A program made the position numbers and the translations under genes. Below are positions 1 to 7,995 of a DNA stretch of 64,000 nt, piece after piece. Numbering within the stretch: the stretch's first letter is position 1; every line of letters begins with the position of its first letter. Where the stretch lies: contig CAIOGO010000015.1 of the NCBI GenBank assembly GCA_903857865.1, positions 131,035-195,034 on the forward strand, read 5' to 3'. The DNA comes from an uncultured bacterium (lineage in GTDB: Bacteria > Bipolaricaulota > Bipolaricaulia > UBA7950 > UBA9294). The notes beneath the pieces were generated by a model. The model was not told the origin of the DNA, made no database searches, and saw nothing but the letters and a program-made list of their open reading frames with translations.

Positions 1-864
1 GGGAATCAGCGCGGACAGCCCGAACCCAAGGAGGAATACCTTCCGTCGGCCGATGCGGTCGGCCACCCACCCGAATCCCACGAGCGCCAACACCTGCGTG
101 AGCGTGTTGAGCGAACTCACGGAGCCCATCATGATCGGCGAGATGCGGAGTCCGTCCATGTACACGTAGAGGAGCGCGAACGCTCCGTTCGTTCCGAATT
201 GCCGAAGGATCGTGCCGATGTAGAGCCTTGTCAGTCCCGCCTCGCGTAGCGCTCTCCAGGCGAGTTGGCGCGGGTGTGCGACGGGTTTCGGCTCTCGCGG
301 GAGACGGAGGAGTAGGGTGGCGCCCACCATGGGCAGGAGCGCCATCACGAGGAATCCGTTTCGGTAGCCAAGCTTCTCGAGGAGGACGCCGGCGCCGAGA
401 GCGCCTAGAGCGAAGCCGAGCGACCGCGCGGAGGAGTTGTACGACATGCCTCGTGCTCGGGTGGTGGCGGCGCTGGCCGCCGAAATCATGACCAGGCTCA
501 TCGAGGCGAAGCCGACGTCCATGAACGCGCGAGCGAACGAGGTCGCGACGATCACCCCATTGCCTGGAAGAGGGATCAGCACGGCGATGGCCCCGGCCAC
601 GCCCAAAGCGGTCAGGATGAGGAATCCCCGACGACCGGCGCGATCGGACAGCCTGCCCCAGAAGTAGCTCCCGACGAGCACGCCGACCGACCCCAGGCTC
701 GACGCGACGCTGATGAGGAACGTGGTTGCGCCGCGCTCCTTGAGGAAGAGTTGGACGAGCAGCCCGAGCCCGCCGCTCGCGACGGCGACCAACACGGCCG
801 ACGCAGCAAGAGGCAGAGTGACTCGGCCGGACGCACGAACGGGCACTTCTCCCAGAGCGTTCAC
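1..864 (-). CDS. Major facilitator superfamily transporter, N-terminal part (cut by window edge)
   Basis: The frame is open from a GTG at 864 down to base 1, giving 288 residues; the C-terminal part lies outside the window. The protein is a string of hydrophobic segments. After the second segment comes SDRAGRRGFLI, and near the window edge GWVADRIGRRKVFLLG; these are the two loop 2-3/8-9 signatures typical of MFS permeases, so about eight of twelve helices are present. It is an inner-membrane secondary transporter, probably of the drug/metabolite efflux type, but the substrate cannot be read from sequence. No good Shine-Dalgarno precedes the GTG, and the frame stays open upstream, so the start is uncertain. 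Confidence 0.85.
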   Translation of the reverse strand, partial: MNALGEVPVRASGRVTLPLAASAVLVAVASGGLGLLVQLFLKERGATTFLISVASSLGSVGVLVGSYFWGRLSDRAGRRGFLILTALGVAGAIAVLIPLPGNGVIVATSFARAFMDVGFASMSLVMISAASAATTRARGMSYNSSARSLGFALGALGAGVLLEKLGYRNGFLVMALLPMVGATLLLRLPREPKPVAHPRQLAWRALREAGLTRLYIGTILRQFGTNGAFALLYVYMDGLRISPIMMGSVSSLNTLTQVLALVGFGWVADRIGRRKVFLLGFGLSALIP

Positions 865-1031
865 GGCGCGAGGGTACGCCGTTCCCGCCTCCGTCGCCAG
901 AACGCGGCGATGTCCAGACGCCCGTCGCCTCCGCCCAGCGAAGGTGATGCTCGTTACGTTTCGCACGAAACCGTCTGAAGCTCATAGGTGCTCCCAGAGA
1001 TGGCTCGTCGGAGCCGCCGAGTTGCGGTCGG

Positions 1032-1037
1032 TATACT
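1032..1037 (+). promoter_or_regulatory. -10 box of a probably leaderless transcript
   Basis: TATACT lies exactly six bases before the ATG at 1044, and there is no Shine-Dalgarno in between. Transcription would begin at or next to the start codon. No convincing -35 hexamer is seen at 16-18 bp. The same spacing recurs at other single genes in this window. Confidence 0.45.
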
Positions 1038-1043
1038 CAGCCC

Positions 1044-1737
1044 ATGCCCGCTCGCGTGCTTCTGCTCGACAACACGCTGCACCCTCGCCTCTTTATCCTG
1101 GCGCGACGTTGGGCAAGGCATCTTCAAGGACCCGCCGTCGACACAGTGCGCGTCCCGTCGGCGCGGGCGCTTCCGCGGGTGGAGAGGTATACGCACCTGA
1201 TCCTCACAGGGTCCGAGGCCTCTATGCTCAAGCCGCCGCCGTGGGTCGACGGCGAAGCGGAGCTCGTGCGACGCGCCGCCGCGTCCGGCGTGCGAGTCTT
1301 GGGTTCACGCTTCGGTCATCAGATGCTCGTGCGGGCTCTGTCGGGGCCGGGGTATGTTGAGCGTGCCGTGAACACCGAAGTGGGCTGGACGCCGCTCGAG
1401 TTCGTCGTCGGCAGCGAACTCTTGCGCGGGGTCCCGAACCGTTGGACCTTGTTCTCGTTCCACTTCGGCGAGGTTAGCGGCGCTCCCGCGCCGTGGCCCA
1501 TCTTCGCGCGGTCGCGCGACGCAGATTGGGTACGGCGACCAGCCGATCTGGGGCATTCAGGCGCACTCTGAGATCTCGCGCCGCACAGCGGAGTTGGCGA
1601 CCCGCGCCTACCTCCTCCTCGCCCGCCATCGGGGCGGCGTGCCGCGTGCGACCCCGCGTCGTCCGCCGGCCGACGATCAGGTCTTCTTCGTTCTCGTTGG
1701 CCGCTTCGTGGGCGGCGACGCGTCGTGGAGCGGCTGA
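1044..1737 (+). pseudogene. Class I glutamine amidotransferase-like gene, frameshifted and without the nucleophile Cys
   Basis: The first frame (1044-1571, 175 aa) resembles the glutaminase domain of GMP-synthase-like proteins, with an elbow reading VLGSRFGHQML. In active family members this is GxCxGHQ; here the Cys position is Arg (codon 1308-1310, residue 89). Around 1515-1520 the homology moves to the next frame: YGDQPIWGIQAHSEI, the expected His-x-Glu end of the domain, continues in that frame to a TGA at 1735-1737. So one base appears to be gained or lost, and the nucleophile is missing. The 3' end overlaps the convergent fpg gene by about 60 bp. It could be a decaying gene, or a non-catalytic family member with a sequencing error. 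Confidence 0.7.
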
Positions 1738-2531
1738 CAGGTCGGGCAGACGAAGGTTGCCGTAGTTCCCGTCTTGATCTTCTCGATCGCCGCGCCGCAT
1801 GTCGGACATGGTTTCCCTTCGCGATAGCCGACGAGCAGATCGGCGGCTGCGAACCCGCCGCCCTTGCCGTCGAGGCCGACCTCGTAGAAGGCCGCTCCCT
1901 TGTCGATGCTGCGTTGCAGTTCGGTGTGGATCGCCTGATGAAGCTGCTCGACGTCCTTCTTGGACATGGAGGGTATCGTTCGCAACGGATGGAGTCCTGC
2001 GCGGAACAGGATGTCGTGGATGTAGGCGTTGCCGATGCCGGCGAGACGGGACTGATCGAGGAGGAGCGCCTTGATCCCGCCGCGGCGCCCGGAGAGAAGC
2101 TCCTCGAACTGGGGGAGCGAGACGTCGAGCGCGTCCGGCCCAAGGCTGGCCGACATCTCGTGGTCGGTCAGCTTCCCCGGCGCAGCGTAGTGCGCATAAC
2201 CGAACCACCAGAAGTTCACGGCGAGCGATTGCCCCTTGTCGAGATCGAACCGCACGCGCCACTTCGCCGGCAGTTTGCTCGTCGGTACGAGGAGGATCTC
2301 GCCTCCCATGCCGAGATTGAGGAGTAGGTGGCCGTTTGACGTCTCGACGAAGAGCCACTTGCCGCGATGCGTCACGCCGTGGATCTTCGAGCCCACAAGG
2401 CCGCCCCTGAACTCCTCGACAGAGACGTCCAGGCACTTCGGCTGCAGGACCTCGATCCCGCGGATCGGGCGGCCCGCCAACCGTGCGTTCATCTCGCGCG
2501 CCCGACAGATGATCTCCGGCAACTCAGGCAT
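1677..2531 (-). CDS. mutM: DNA-formamidopyrimidine glycosylase (Fpg/Nei family)
   Basis: This 284-residue protein begins MPELPEI, the Fpg/Nei N-terminus in which Pro2 is the Schiff-base nucleophile and Glu3 assists. The conserved lysine lies in VTHRGKWLFVE, and the helix-two-turn-helix in LAGIGNAYIHDILF. A C-terminal CxxC...CxxC zinc finger follows, then a basic tail. It excises oxidised bases and nicks the abasic site in base-excision repair. One oddity: the finger hairpin reads GTTATFVCPTCQ, where E. coli Fpg has an Arg (Arg258) that contacts the lesion phosphate; here it is Thr. The substrate range may therefore differ from classical 8-oxoG Fpg. The gene stands alone on this strand. Confidence 0.9.
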   Translation of the reverse strand: MPELPEIICRAREMNARLAGRPIRGIEVLQPKCLDVSVEEFRGGLVGSKIHGVTHRGKWLFVETSNGHLLLNLGMGGEILLVPTSKLPAKWRVRFDLDKGQSLAVNFWWFGYAHYAAPGKLTDHEMSASLGPDALDVSLPQFEELLSGRRGGIKALLLDQSRLAGIGNAYIHDILFRAGLHPLRTIPSMSKKDVEQLHQAIHTELQRSIDKGAAFYEVGLDGKGGGFAAADLLVGYREGKPCPTCGAAIEKIKTGTTATFVCPTCQPLHDASPPTKRPTRTKKT

Positions 2532-2661
2532 CGCTGCCCCCTTGGCAAATCGGGATGGGCCATCGTAACACGGCGGCGTTGCGGCTGCGTCTCACGCGGC
2601 GGTTCGTGCGAGAGGCGGTCAGCCCGGGAGGGACGAGGCGTCACAACGGCGCGCCAAGAGT

Positions 2662-2685
2662 CGCCCGGGGCTTCCGCCCCGGGCG
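2662..2685 (-). terminator. GC-rich hairpin downstream of the small membrane-protein gene
   Basis: A perfect 10-bp stem (CGCCCGGGGC/GCCCCGGGCG) closes a TTCC loop, 35 bases past the stop of the gene at 2721-3095. No U tract follows, so it is either a factor-assisted terminator or an mRNA 3'-end stabiliser. Confidence 0.45.
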
Positions 2686-2720
2686 GCGTCGCTGGACGTA
2701 TCAGCTGAGTTCGAACTTCC

Positions 2721-3095
2721 CTACTCCGGTGCTCCCTGCGGCCGCGAGGACGAACGCCAGTTGGCGATTGTGTAGGCGACGATGACCACGCCGATCCCAA
2801 GGAATAGGGTCGGGAAGAAAGGAAGATCGACCGGAGGCATCCCGAACCACTGGCGTAGGATGAAGATCGTGGCTCCACCAGCGGCGGCAATGGAGCCGAG
2901 GACCACAGTGAACCGGTTCACCGGGATCCTCGAAAGGCCGCGTGCCAAGTTAAGCGCCAGGAGAATGGCGCCAATCCCGAACAGATCAGCTCCAGCGGGC
3001 AGGCCGCGAACAAGACTCGCGATCCCGAGCCAGAGAAACAGCGCGCCCCAGCCAAGGGCTTCGTAGAGCCCGCCCCGTCGTTCGATGTCCTTCAT
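2721..3095 (-). CDS. Small multi-pass membrane protein, unknown function
   Basis: This is a 124-residue protein with four predicted membrane segments, starting MKDIERRGGLYEALGWG. The ATG at 3095 is preceded by GGAGG at good spacing, which favours it over the longer upstream frame. No family is recognised. It lies directly downstream of a MarR-type regulator on the same strand. The 88-bp gap between them holds a perfect ACTACAA-CGT-TTGTAGT palindrome, so it is probably the target gene of that regulator. A role in stress or small-molecule resistance is inference from this context only. Confidence 0.7.
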   Translation of the reverse strand: MKDIERRGGLYEALGWGALFLWLGIASLVRGLPAGADLFGIGAILLALNLARGLSRIPVNRFTVVLGSIAAAGGATIFILRQWFGMPPVDLPFFPTLFLGIGVVIVAYTIANWRSSSRPQGAPE

Positions 3096-3126
3096 CGTTC
3101 CTCCTTCGATTCCTTCGTGTTTCGTG

Positions 3127-3143
3127 ACTACAACGTTTGTAGT
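3127..3143. promoter_or_regulatory. Palindromic operator, probably for the adjacent MarR protein
   Basis: ACTACAA and TTGTAGT are perfect 7-bp inverted arms around CGT. The site lies in the short gap between the marR-like gene and the membrane-protein gene, 32 bp upstream of the latter's start. Its size and symmetry fit a MarR dimer. Confidence 0.55.
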
Positions 3144-3183
3144 GCCGAAATACATGCACAGCAGAAGCCACCTTCCGCTCACG

Positions 3184-3684
3184 CTAGGGAGTGCAGCCGG
3201 CGCACCCGCCGGCGTCAAGTGACTCGCGCAGACAGGCGTTCACCAACTCGAGCGCTCCGATCGTCGCGGCCTGCTGTGCCGCGGGGATGTCTGCGAAGGC
3301 GCCGAGAAAGCATGACGCGGTCGCTTGTTCGAGTTCGAGCCGCAAGGCTTGCCCCTTCGGAGTCAGCGCGACGCACACTGCGCGGCGGTCCTCGGGAGTG
3401 GCCTGTCGCCGGACGAGTTGCTTTCGGACAAGCTGGTCGACCATGCGTGTCGCGGTGCTAGGAGCGACGCCGAGCGCTTCGCCGAGCGCACCCATGCCCA
3501 CCTCGCCGTCCCGCGGCAAGATCATGATGGTGTAGCCCTGCGACACGGTGACGTCGAGCTCGGAGAGGCACGTCGCATCCATGCTCTCAAGCAGCCTGCC
3601 GAGCTCGCACACGAGGTCCTGGATTCGCGCGACGCGTGCCGCGGAGCTCGCACTGGGGCCTTGGGTCGACGATGTCTTTGTCAT
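3184..3684 (-). CDS. MarR-family transcriptional regulator
   Basis: This is a 166-residue winged-helix protein. The recognition segment MGALGEALGVAPSTATRMVDQLVRKQLVRR and the wing TPEDRRAVCVALTPKG are characteristic of MarR repressors. Unusual points are several cysteines and a C-terminal GGCAGCTP, which could make it redox- or metal-sensing; this is inference. The ATG at 3684 is preferred; a TTG at 3693 in the same frame is possible. A promoter lies only 13 bases upstream of the ATG. It probably controls the downstream membrane-protein gene through the palindrome at 3127-3143. Confidence 0.85.
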   Translation of the reverse strand: MTKTSSTQGPSASSAARVARIQDLVCELGRLLESMDATCLSELDVTVSQGYTIMILPRDGEVGMGALGEALGVAPSTATRMVDQLVRKQLVRRQATPEDRRAVCVALTPKGQALRLELEQATASCFLGAFADIPAAQQAATIGALELVNACLRESLDAGGCAGCTP

Positions 3685-3697
3685 GGGCAACAATTGC

Positions 3698-3727
3698 AGA
3701 ATACAACAACACGTCCACCTCTGTCAA
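3698..3727 (-). promoter_or_regulatory. Promoter of the marR-like gene
   Basis: A perfect -35 TTGACA (3722-3727) is followed after 18 bp by TATTCT (3698-3703). The predicted start of transcription leaves a 5' UTR of only 5-7 nt before the ATG at 3684, with no Shine-Dalgarno. Confidence 0.6.
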
Positions 3728-3794
3728 GCTCTAGTCGTGGGCCGGGTGCTGCAGACGACAAGACACTGTCGGAGGCCACGCGCGTCGCGTCTTG

Positions 3795-4577
3795 CTAGGT
3801 CGGACCGTCGTTCACCGAAGTCCGTGGATCCTGGCGATAGTAGCGGGCGAGTTCGTCGAACAAGGCGGGCAGGTGCTGCTGCATGTGATGCGGACACTGG
3901 AAGAAGCACTCGGTGGCGACGGCGAAGAACTCGGCCGGGCTCGTTGCGGCGTAGGGATCGAGGTCGGTCGGCAGTTCGTCGCGCAGGCGGCCGCGCAGCG
4001 TGGCGTACTCGTCTCCCAGCACACGCGACCACGCGCTGTACATCGAGCGCAGAGGAAGAAGCGGAGCGCCGTCGAAGCCGCCGGACTCTGCGTCGAGTTG
4101 GTGCGCGAACTCGTGGAACACCACGTTGCGGCAGCTGTCGGGATCGCCGGCTCCGCGAAGCGCGGCGTCCCAAGACAGGACGAGCGCGCCTCGCGCTCCC
4201 GTCTCGCCGAGACGAACCTGGCGACCCTCGCTGACCAGACCGATCTCGTTGCGCGCGGCGTGGCGCGCGACATACTCGGACGGATAGACGATGATCGAGA
4301 TGAGCCCTGGGTAGACGTCGGTCTCGCGGTGGAGAAGGAGGAGACACGCCTGGGCGGCGATCGTTACGCGGATCTCGTCCGAGATGTTGAGCCCCGCCGC
4401 GCCCTCGAAGCGCTTCTCGGCGAGGAAGACCTGGATGTGTCCCTTGAGTTCGTCTTGGTCGGCCGCGCCCAGCTTCGCGAACCGTGGGGAGGTGCGGAGA
4501 AGGATGTCCAACCACTCTCGCGAGAAGGGACGTCTCCGGATCCGCTCTCGCCGCCACGTCTTCCATGCGCCAGCCAT
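3795..4577 (-). CDS. mtfA: MtfA-like zinc metallopeptidase
   Basis: The protein has 260 residues from the ATG at 4577 (a GTG at 4598 is the alternative), matching E. coli MtfA (265 aa) in length. The zinc site VVFHEFAHQLD gives HExxH, and a third ligand is likely in SPAEFFAVATECFF. The QDP near the C-terminus is also an MtfA feature. In E. coli MtfA is a cytosolic aminopeptidase that binds the Mlc repressor and releases the glucose PTS genes. No PTS or mlc gene is near, so the partner here is unknown. It stands alone, in the same direction as the upstream flavin-reductase gene. Confidence 0.85.
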   Translation of the reverse strand: MAGAWKTWRRERIRRRPFSREWLDILLRTSPRFAKLGAADQDELKGHIQVFLAEKRFEGAAGLNISDEIRVTIAAQACLLLLHRETDVYPGLISIIVYPSEYVARHAARNEIGLVSEGRQVRLGETGARGALVLSWDAALRGAGDPDSCRNVVFHEFAHQLDAESGGFDGAPLLPLRSMYSAWSRVLGDEYATLRGRLRDELPTDLDPYAATSPAEFFAVATECFFQCPHHMQQHLPALFDELARYYRQDPRTSVNDGPT

Positions 4578-4639
4578 GCGGGAAAGGTAGCGGAACACAG
4601 CGGCCCCGCCAAGCGCGTCTGCAAACCAAGAGCGGGCTG

Positions 4640-5230
4640 CTAGGCGCCGGCCAGACGAGCTGCAAGCGCGCGACCGGACTCGTAGCCGGTTCCGATCCGC
4701 TTGCCGACTCCGTAGTAGCCGTTGTCGAGCGCGTACAGAATGGGGTGCAACTCGGTCAGCGGGGCGACGCTCGGCTTGTCGTCTTCCGTCGTGACGAAGC
4801 GCTCGTCGACGTGCGTTTGGACCACGTCGGCAATGAAGATGCGGCGGTGCTCTACTTCAGTGACCGAGCGGACGCGGCACTCGAGATTGATAGGGCAGTC
4901 GACGGCCAGCGGCGCGCCCGTCAACTCGCCCGGCACGGACGGGAGGAGGGCCGCCTTGTCGTGGTCTTTGCCGGAGAGGATTCCGAAGCAGTCGACGAGT
5001 GGCAGCATCGACTCCGTAGGAACGTTGATGCTGAACGCGCCGCGCGCGAGGACGCCCCGCGTCGTGTGGTGCGCGGCGCTGAGCGAGACGACGACCAGCG
5101 CCGGACGAAGGCCGAGCACCGCGCAGTCGCCAACGGTGGCGAAATTGGGGCGGCCGTCGACGTCGGCGCCGACCAGCACGATGGGAATCGGGACGAGGTA
5201 GGGAATGGGGCCAATCGTCACCTTGTTCAC
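4640..5230 (-). CDS. Flavin-reductase-like FMN-binding split-barrel protein
   Basis: This 196-residue protein begins at a GTG (5230) with AGAGAGGTG just upstream; an ATG at 5266 is also in frame. It has the flavin reductase/flavoredoxin layout: a VGADVDGRPNFATVGDCAVLG flavin-binding strand-loop near the N-terminus, and a later GAPLAVDCPINLECRV with an INLECR core. Such proteins bind FMN and pass electrons, or act as the reductase half of two-component flavin enzymes. No monooxygenase partner is adjacent. A second family member lies at 52279-52809. Confidence 0.8.
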   Translation of the reverse strand: MNKVTIGPIPYLVPIPIVLVGADVDGRPNFATVGDCAVLGLRPALVVVSLSAAHHTTRGVLARGAFSINVPTESMLPLVDCFGILSGKDHDKAALLPSVPGELTGAPLAVDCPINLECRVRSVTEVEHRRIFIADVVQTHVDERFVTTEDDKPSVAPLTELHPILYALDNGYYGVGKRIGTGYESGRALAARLAGA

Positions 5231-5374
5231 TCGGCACCTCTCTATGTCAAAGCACGCGGAGCGCATCGTCGTTCGTCTCCGTCTCTTCTTCGTCGCGTCC
5301 TAGGCATCGACGGGATCGCGCGGTAGACTCTCGCCCTGTGCCCATCCGAAGCGACGGGCAAGCATCCATCGATC

Positions 5375-5417
5375 AGGAGGTCGGTGCCATGGGGCAGTAG
5401 AAGGCAGTCGCGACAGT
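5375..5417 (+). promoter_or_regulatory. glnS leader: strong ribosome site serving a three-codon ORF (Met-Gly-Gln-stop)
   Basis: AGGAGG at 5375-5380 is ideally spaced for the ATG at 5389, but that frame reads ATG GGG CAG TAG and ends at once. The clear glnS homology is in another frame, starting at GTG 5418, which has only a weak AGAAGG 13 nt upstream. Either this is a regulatory mini-ORF ending on a glutamine codon, or one base is missing near the GGGG run at 5391-5394; one extra base would fuse ATG 5389 in frame to glnS. Confidence 0.5.
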
Positions 5418-7109
5418 GTGAGTTCGGACTTCATCCGCGAGATGATCGCTGCGGACGTTGCGGTTGGGAAGAACGGCGGCCGAGTGCACACGCGTTTCCC
5501 GCCGGAGCCGAACGGATACATCCACATCGGCCATGCGAAGGCGTTCCTGTTGAGTTATGGCGTCGCCCAGGAGCATGGGGGTCGGTTCAACCTTCGGTTC
5601 GACGACACGAACCCAACGAAGGAGGAACAGGAATTCGTCGACGGGATCATCGAGGACATGCGATGGCTCGGCGTCGATTGGGAGGATCGCCTTTTCTTCG
5701 CTTCCGACTACTTCGAGCAGCTCTATGAATGGGCCGAGGTTCTGATCCGCGCGGGGAAGGCCTACGTCTGCGATCTCTCGGCGGACGAGATCAGCGCGTA
5801 CCGCGGGACGGCGGTCGAGCGAGGCGGCCAGGTCGTGACGCCTCCAGGCATGGACAGCCCGTATCGCAAGCGGCCGGTCGCCGAGAGCCTTGACCTCTTC
5901 CGCCGCATGCGCGAGGGTGAGTTCCCAGACGGCTCGCGGACGTTGCGCGCGAAGATCGACATGGCGCATCCGAACTTGAACATGCGTGACCCGGTGATGT
6001 ACCGGATTCTCCGCGCGACCCATCATCGGAGCGGCGACGCGTGGTGCATCTACCCGACCTACGACTGGACCCATGGTCAGTCCGACGCGATCGAAGGGAT
6101 CACGCACTCCCTGTGCGATCTCTCGTTCGAGAACCATCGACCTCTCTACGATTGGTTCCTCGACAACCTTCCGGTGCCGTATCGGCCACGCCAGATCGAA
6201 TTCAGTCGCCTCAACATCACGCACATGGTGATGAGTAAGCGGAAGCTGCGCCGACTCGTCGAGGAAGGTCACGTGCGCGGATGGGACGATCCGCGGATGC
6301 CGACTCTGCGAGGGCTACGGCGGCGGGGCTACACGCCGGAAGCGCTGCGGGCGTTCGTCCGAGGCGTTGGGGTGACGAAGTCCGAAGGCATGGTCGATCT
6401 TGCGTACCTCGAGCACTGTCTACGCCAGGACCAGAATGTGCGAGCGCCTCGGGTCATGGCCGTCCTCGATCCGGTTCGTGTCGTCATCACCAACTACCCC
6501 GAGGGCGAGGTGGAGTGGCTCGATGCGGTGAACAACCCGGAGGACCCTGCGGCCGGAACGCGCGTGGTTCCCTTCTCGCGGGAGCTGTGGATCGAGCGGG
6601 AGGACTTCATGGAAGACCCACCGAGCAAGTTCTTCCGCCTGGCTCCTGGACGCGAAGTGCGATTGCGCTACGCGTACTACGTTCGCTGTGAGGGCGTGGT
6701 GAAGGATGCGAATGGCGATGTGGTCGAAGTTCACTGCACGTACGATTCGGCGACTCGAGGCGGAGACGCGGCGGACGGGCGCAAGGTGAAGGCCACGCTG
6801 CACTGGGTGTCCGCGCCGCATGCGCTGGACGCCGAAGCCCGCCTCTACGACGTCCTGTTCAGACGCGAGCGGCCGGAGGCGGTCGACGAAGGCGACGATT
6901 GGCTGTCGGGGCTCAATCCAGACTCGCTCGTGACGGCAGCTGGATGCAAGCTCGAGCCATCGCTTGCCGCGGCCAACCCGGGCGAGCGTTTCCAGTTCGA
7001 GCGGAAGGGGTACTTTGCCTGCGACCCGGACTCGAGGCTCGGGCGGCTCGTGTTCAATCGGACGGCAACTCTCCGCGATACCTGGGCCAAGGTTCGGGCG
7101 GGTGAGTAG
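5418..7109 (+). CDS. glnS: Glutaminyl-tRNA synthetase
   Basis: The 563-residue protein matches GlnRS length (E. coli 554). The class I signatures are present: [14 protein letters not shown] (HIGH motif, about residue 30) and HMVMSKRKL (KMSKS equivalent). [18 protein letters not shown] is typical of the GlnRS/GluRS family, and [25 protein letters not shown] places it with the non-discriminating-acceptor side of GlnRS. It charges tRNA-Gln directly with glutamine. GlnRS is patchy in bacteria outside Proteobacteria and a few phyla, so lateral origin is likely. The start is uncertain; see the leader entry. Confidence 0.95.
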   Translation: MSSDFIREMIAADVAVGKNGGRVHTRFPPEPNGYIHIGHAKAFLLSYGVAQEHGGRFNLRFDDTNPTKEEQEFVDGIIEDMRWLGVDWEDRLFFASDYFEQLYEWAEVLIRAGKAYVCDLSADEISAYRGTAVERGGQVVTPPGMDSPYRKRPVAESLDLFRRMREGEFPDGSRTLRAKIDMAHPNLNMRDPVMYRILRATHHRSGDAWCIYPTYDWTHGQSDAIEGITHSLCDLSFENHRPLYDWFLDNLPVPYRPRQIEFSRLNITHMVMSKRKLRRLVEEGHVRGWDDPRMPTLRGLRRRGYTPEALRAFVRGVGVTKSEGMVDLAYLEHCLRQDQNVRAPRVMAVLDPVRVVITNYPEGEVEWLDAVNNPEDPAAGTRVVPFSRELWIEREDFMEDPPSKFFRLAPGREVRLRYAYYVRCEGVVKDANGDVVEVHCTYDSATRGGDAADGRKVKATLHWVSAPHALDAEARLYDVLFRRERPEAVDEGDDWLSGLNPDSLVTAAGCKLEPSLAAANPGERFQFERKGYFACDPDSRLGRLVFNRTATLRDTWAKVRAGE

Positions 7110-7284
7110 AAGGGACGCGACAGTCTGTGGGGGCCGCGCTCGCGTGGCCCCTCGAGGACTCGATGCGCGCGGCCTCGGCGGGCGCCGAGTTGGCGACCAG
7201 GACGCCGACCGACGTTGACCGGGTTCACCGGCGCGTGCCGCGTTCGGTCATCCGCCCGGAGCTTCTCGAGGAGGGCAAGTCACA

Positions 7285-7848
7285 TTGACGATGCACGGGA
7301 TTCTGTCGGATCGGGAGATTGCGACCCTATGCGAGATGGAGCATCCCATGCTTTCGCCATTTGTCTCCCGGCAAGAGGGGAAGCCTTCGTATGGATTGGG
7401 CAGCTTCGGATACGACCTGCAACTGGGGCGGCGCATCCTCGTTCCGCTCGGAGGCGTGGACGTCGTACTTGATCCGGTCCAGTTCCCGAAGGGGTACTTC
7501 CGTACCCTGGACGTGGAGGGCACCTTTGACCTGCCTCCGAACTCCCAGGTTCTCGCCGAGTCCGTCGAGCGATTCCAGATGCCGGATGACGTGTGCGGCG
7601 TCTGCTGGGGCAAGAGTTCGTATGCCCGCTGCGGTCTGCTCGTCAACGTGACGCCCATCGAGCCGGGGTGGCGCGGCATCCTGACGATCGCGCTCGCCAA
7701 CGTCTCGCCGCATCCGATCCGGCTCCACATCGGCCAGGGCATCGCTCAAGTCGTCTTCTTCCGCGGAGCGCGTCCCCGGCGCACCTACGGGGAGAAAGAG
7801 GCGGGCGGCGGCTACCAAGACCAGCCCGGGGTCATGCTGCCTCGATAG
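7285..7848 (+). CDS. dCTP-deaminase-like protein lacking the catalytic glutamate
   Basis: This 187-residue protein (TTG at 7285, or ATG at 7291) aligns along its length with the Dcd subfamily typified by GKSTYARCGIIVNVTPLEP: here GKSSYARCGLLVNVTPIEP. The next core strand, normally TLExxN with the catalytic Glu (Glu138 in E. coli), reads LTIALANVS, so Glu is replaced by Ala (codon GCG 7690-7692). The trimeric beta-barrel and the C-terminal nucleotide lid (GGGYQDQPGVMLPR) look intact. Active Dcd makes dUMP precursors from dCTP. This copy probably binds nucleotide without deaminating it. A GAGGAGG precedes it; it stands alone. Confidence 0.85.
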   Translation: MTMHGILSDREIATLCEMEHPMLSPFVSRQEGKPSYGLGSFGYDLQLGRRILVPLGGVDVVLDPVQFPKGYFRTLDVEGTFDLPPNSQVLAESVERFQMPDDVCGVCWGKSSYARCGLLVNVTPIEPGWRGILTIALANVSPHPIRLHIGQGIAQVVFFRGARPRRTYGEKEAGGGYQDQPGVMLPR

Positions 7849-7995
7849 TGACGGGACTCACGCCGGCGCTGGCGGGCGCGGATCTTGAGGCACGCGCGCG
7901 TTGCGAGCAAGGGCAGCGAGCGGGTCGTATACTCTGGCGTCTTGTTCGCACGCTCTTCAGGTCTGTCCGTGAGTACGGACGGAGAAGGGGGAACC

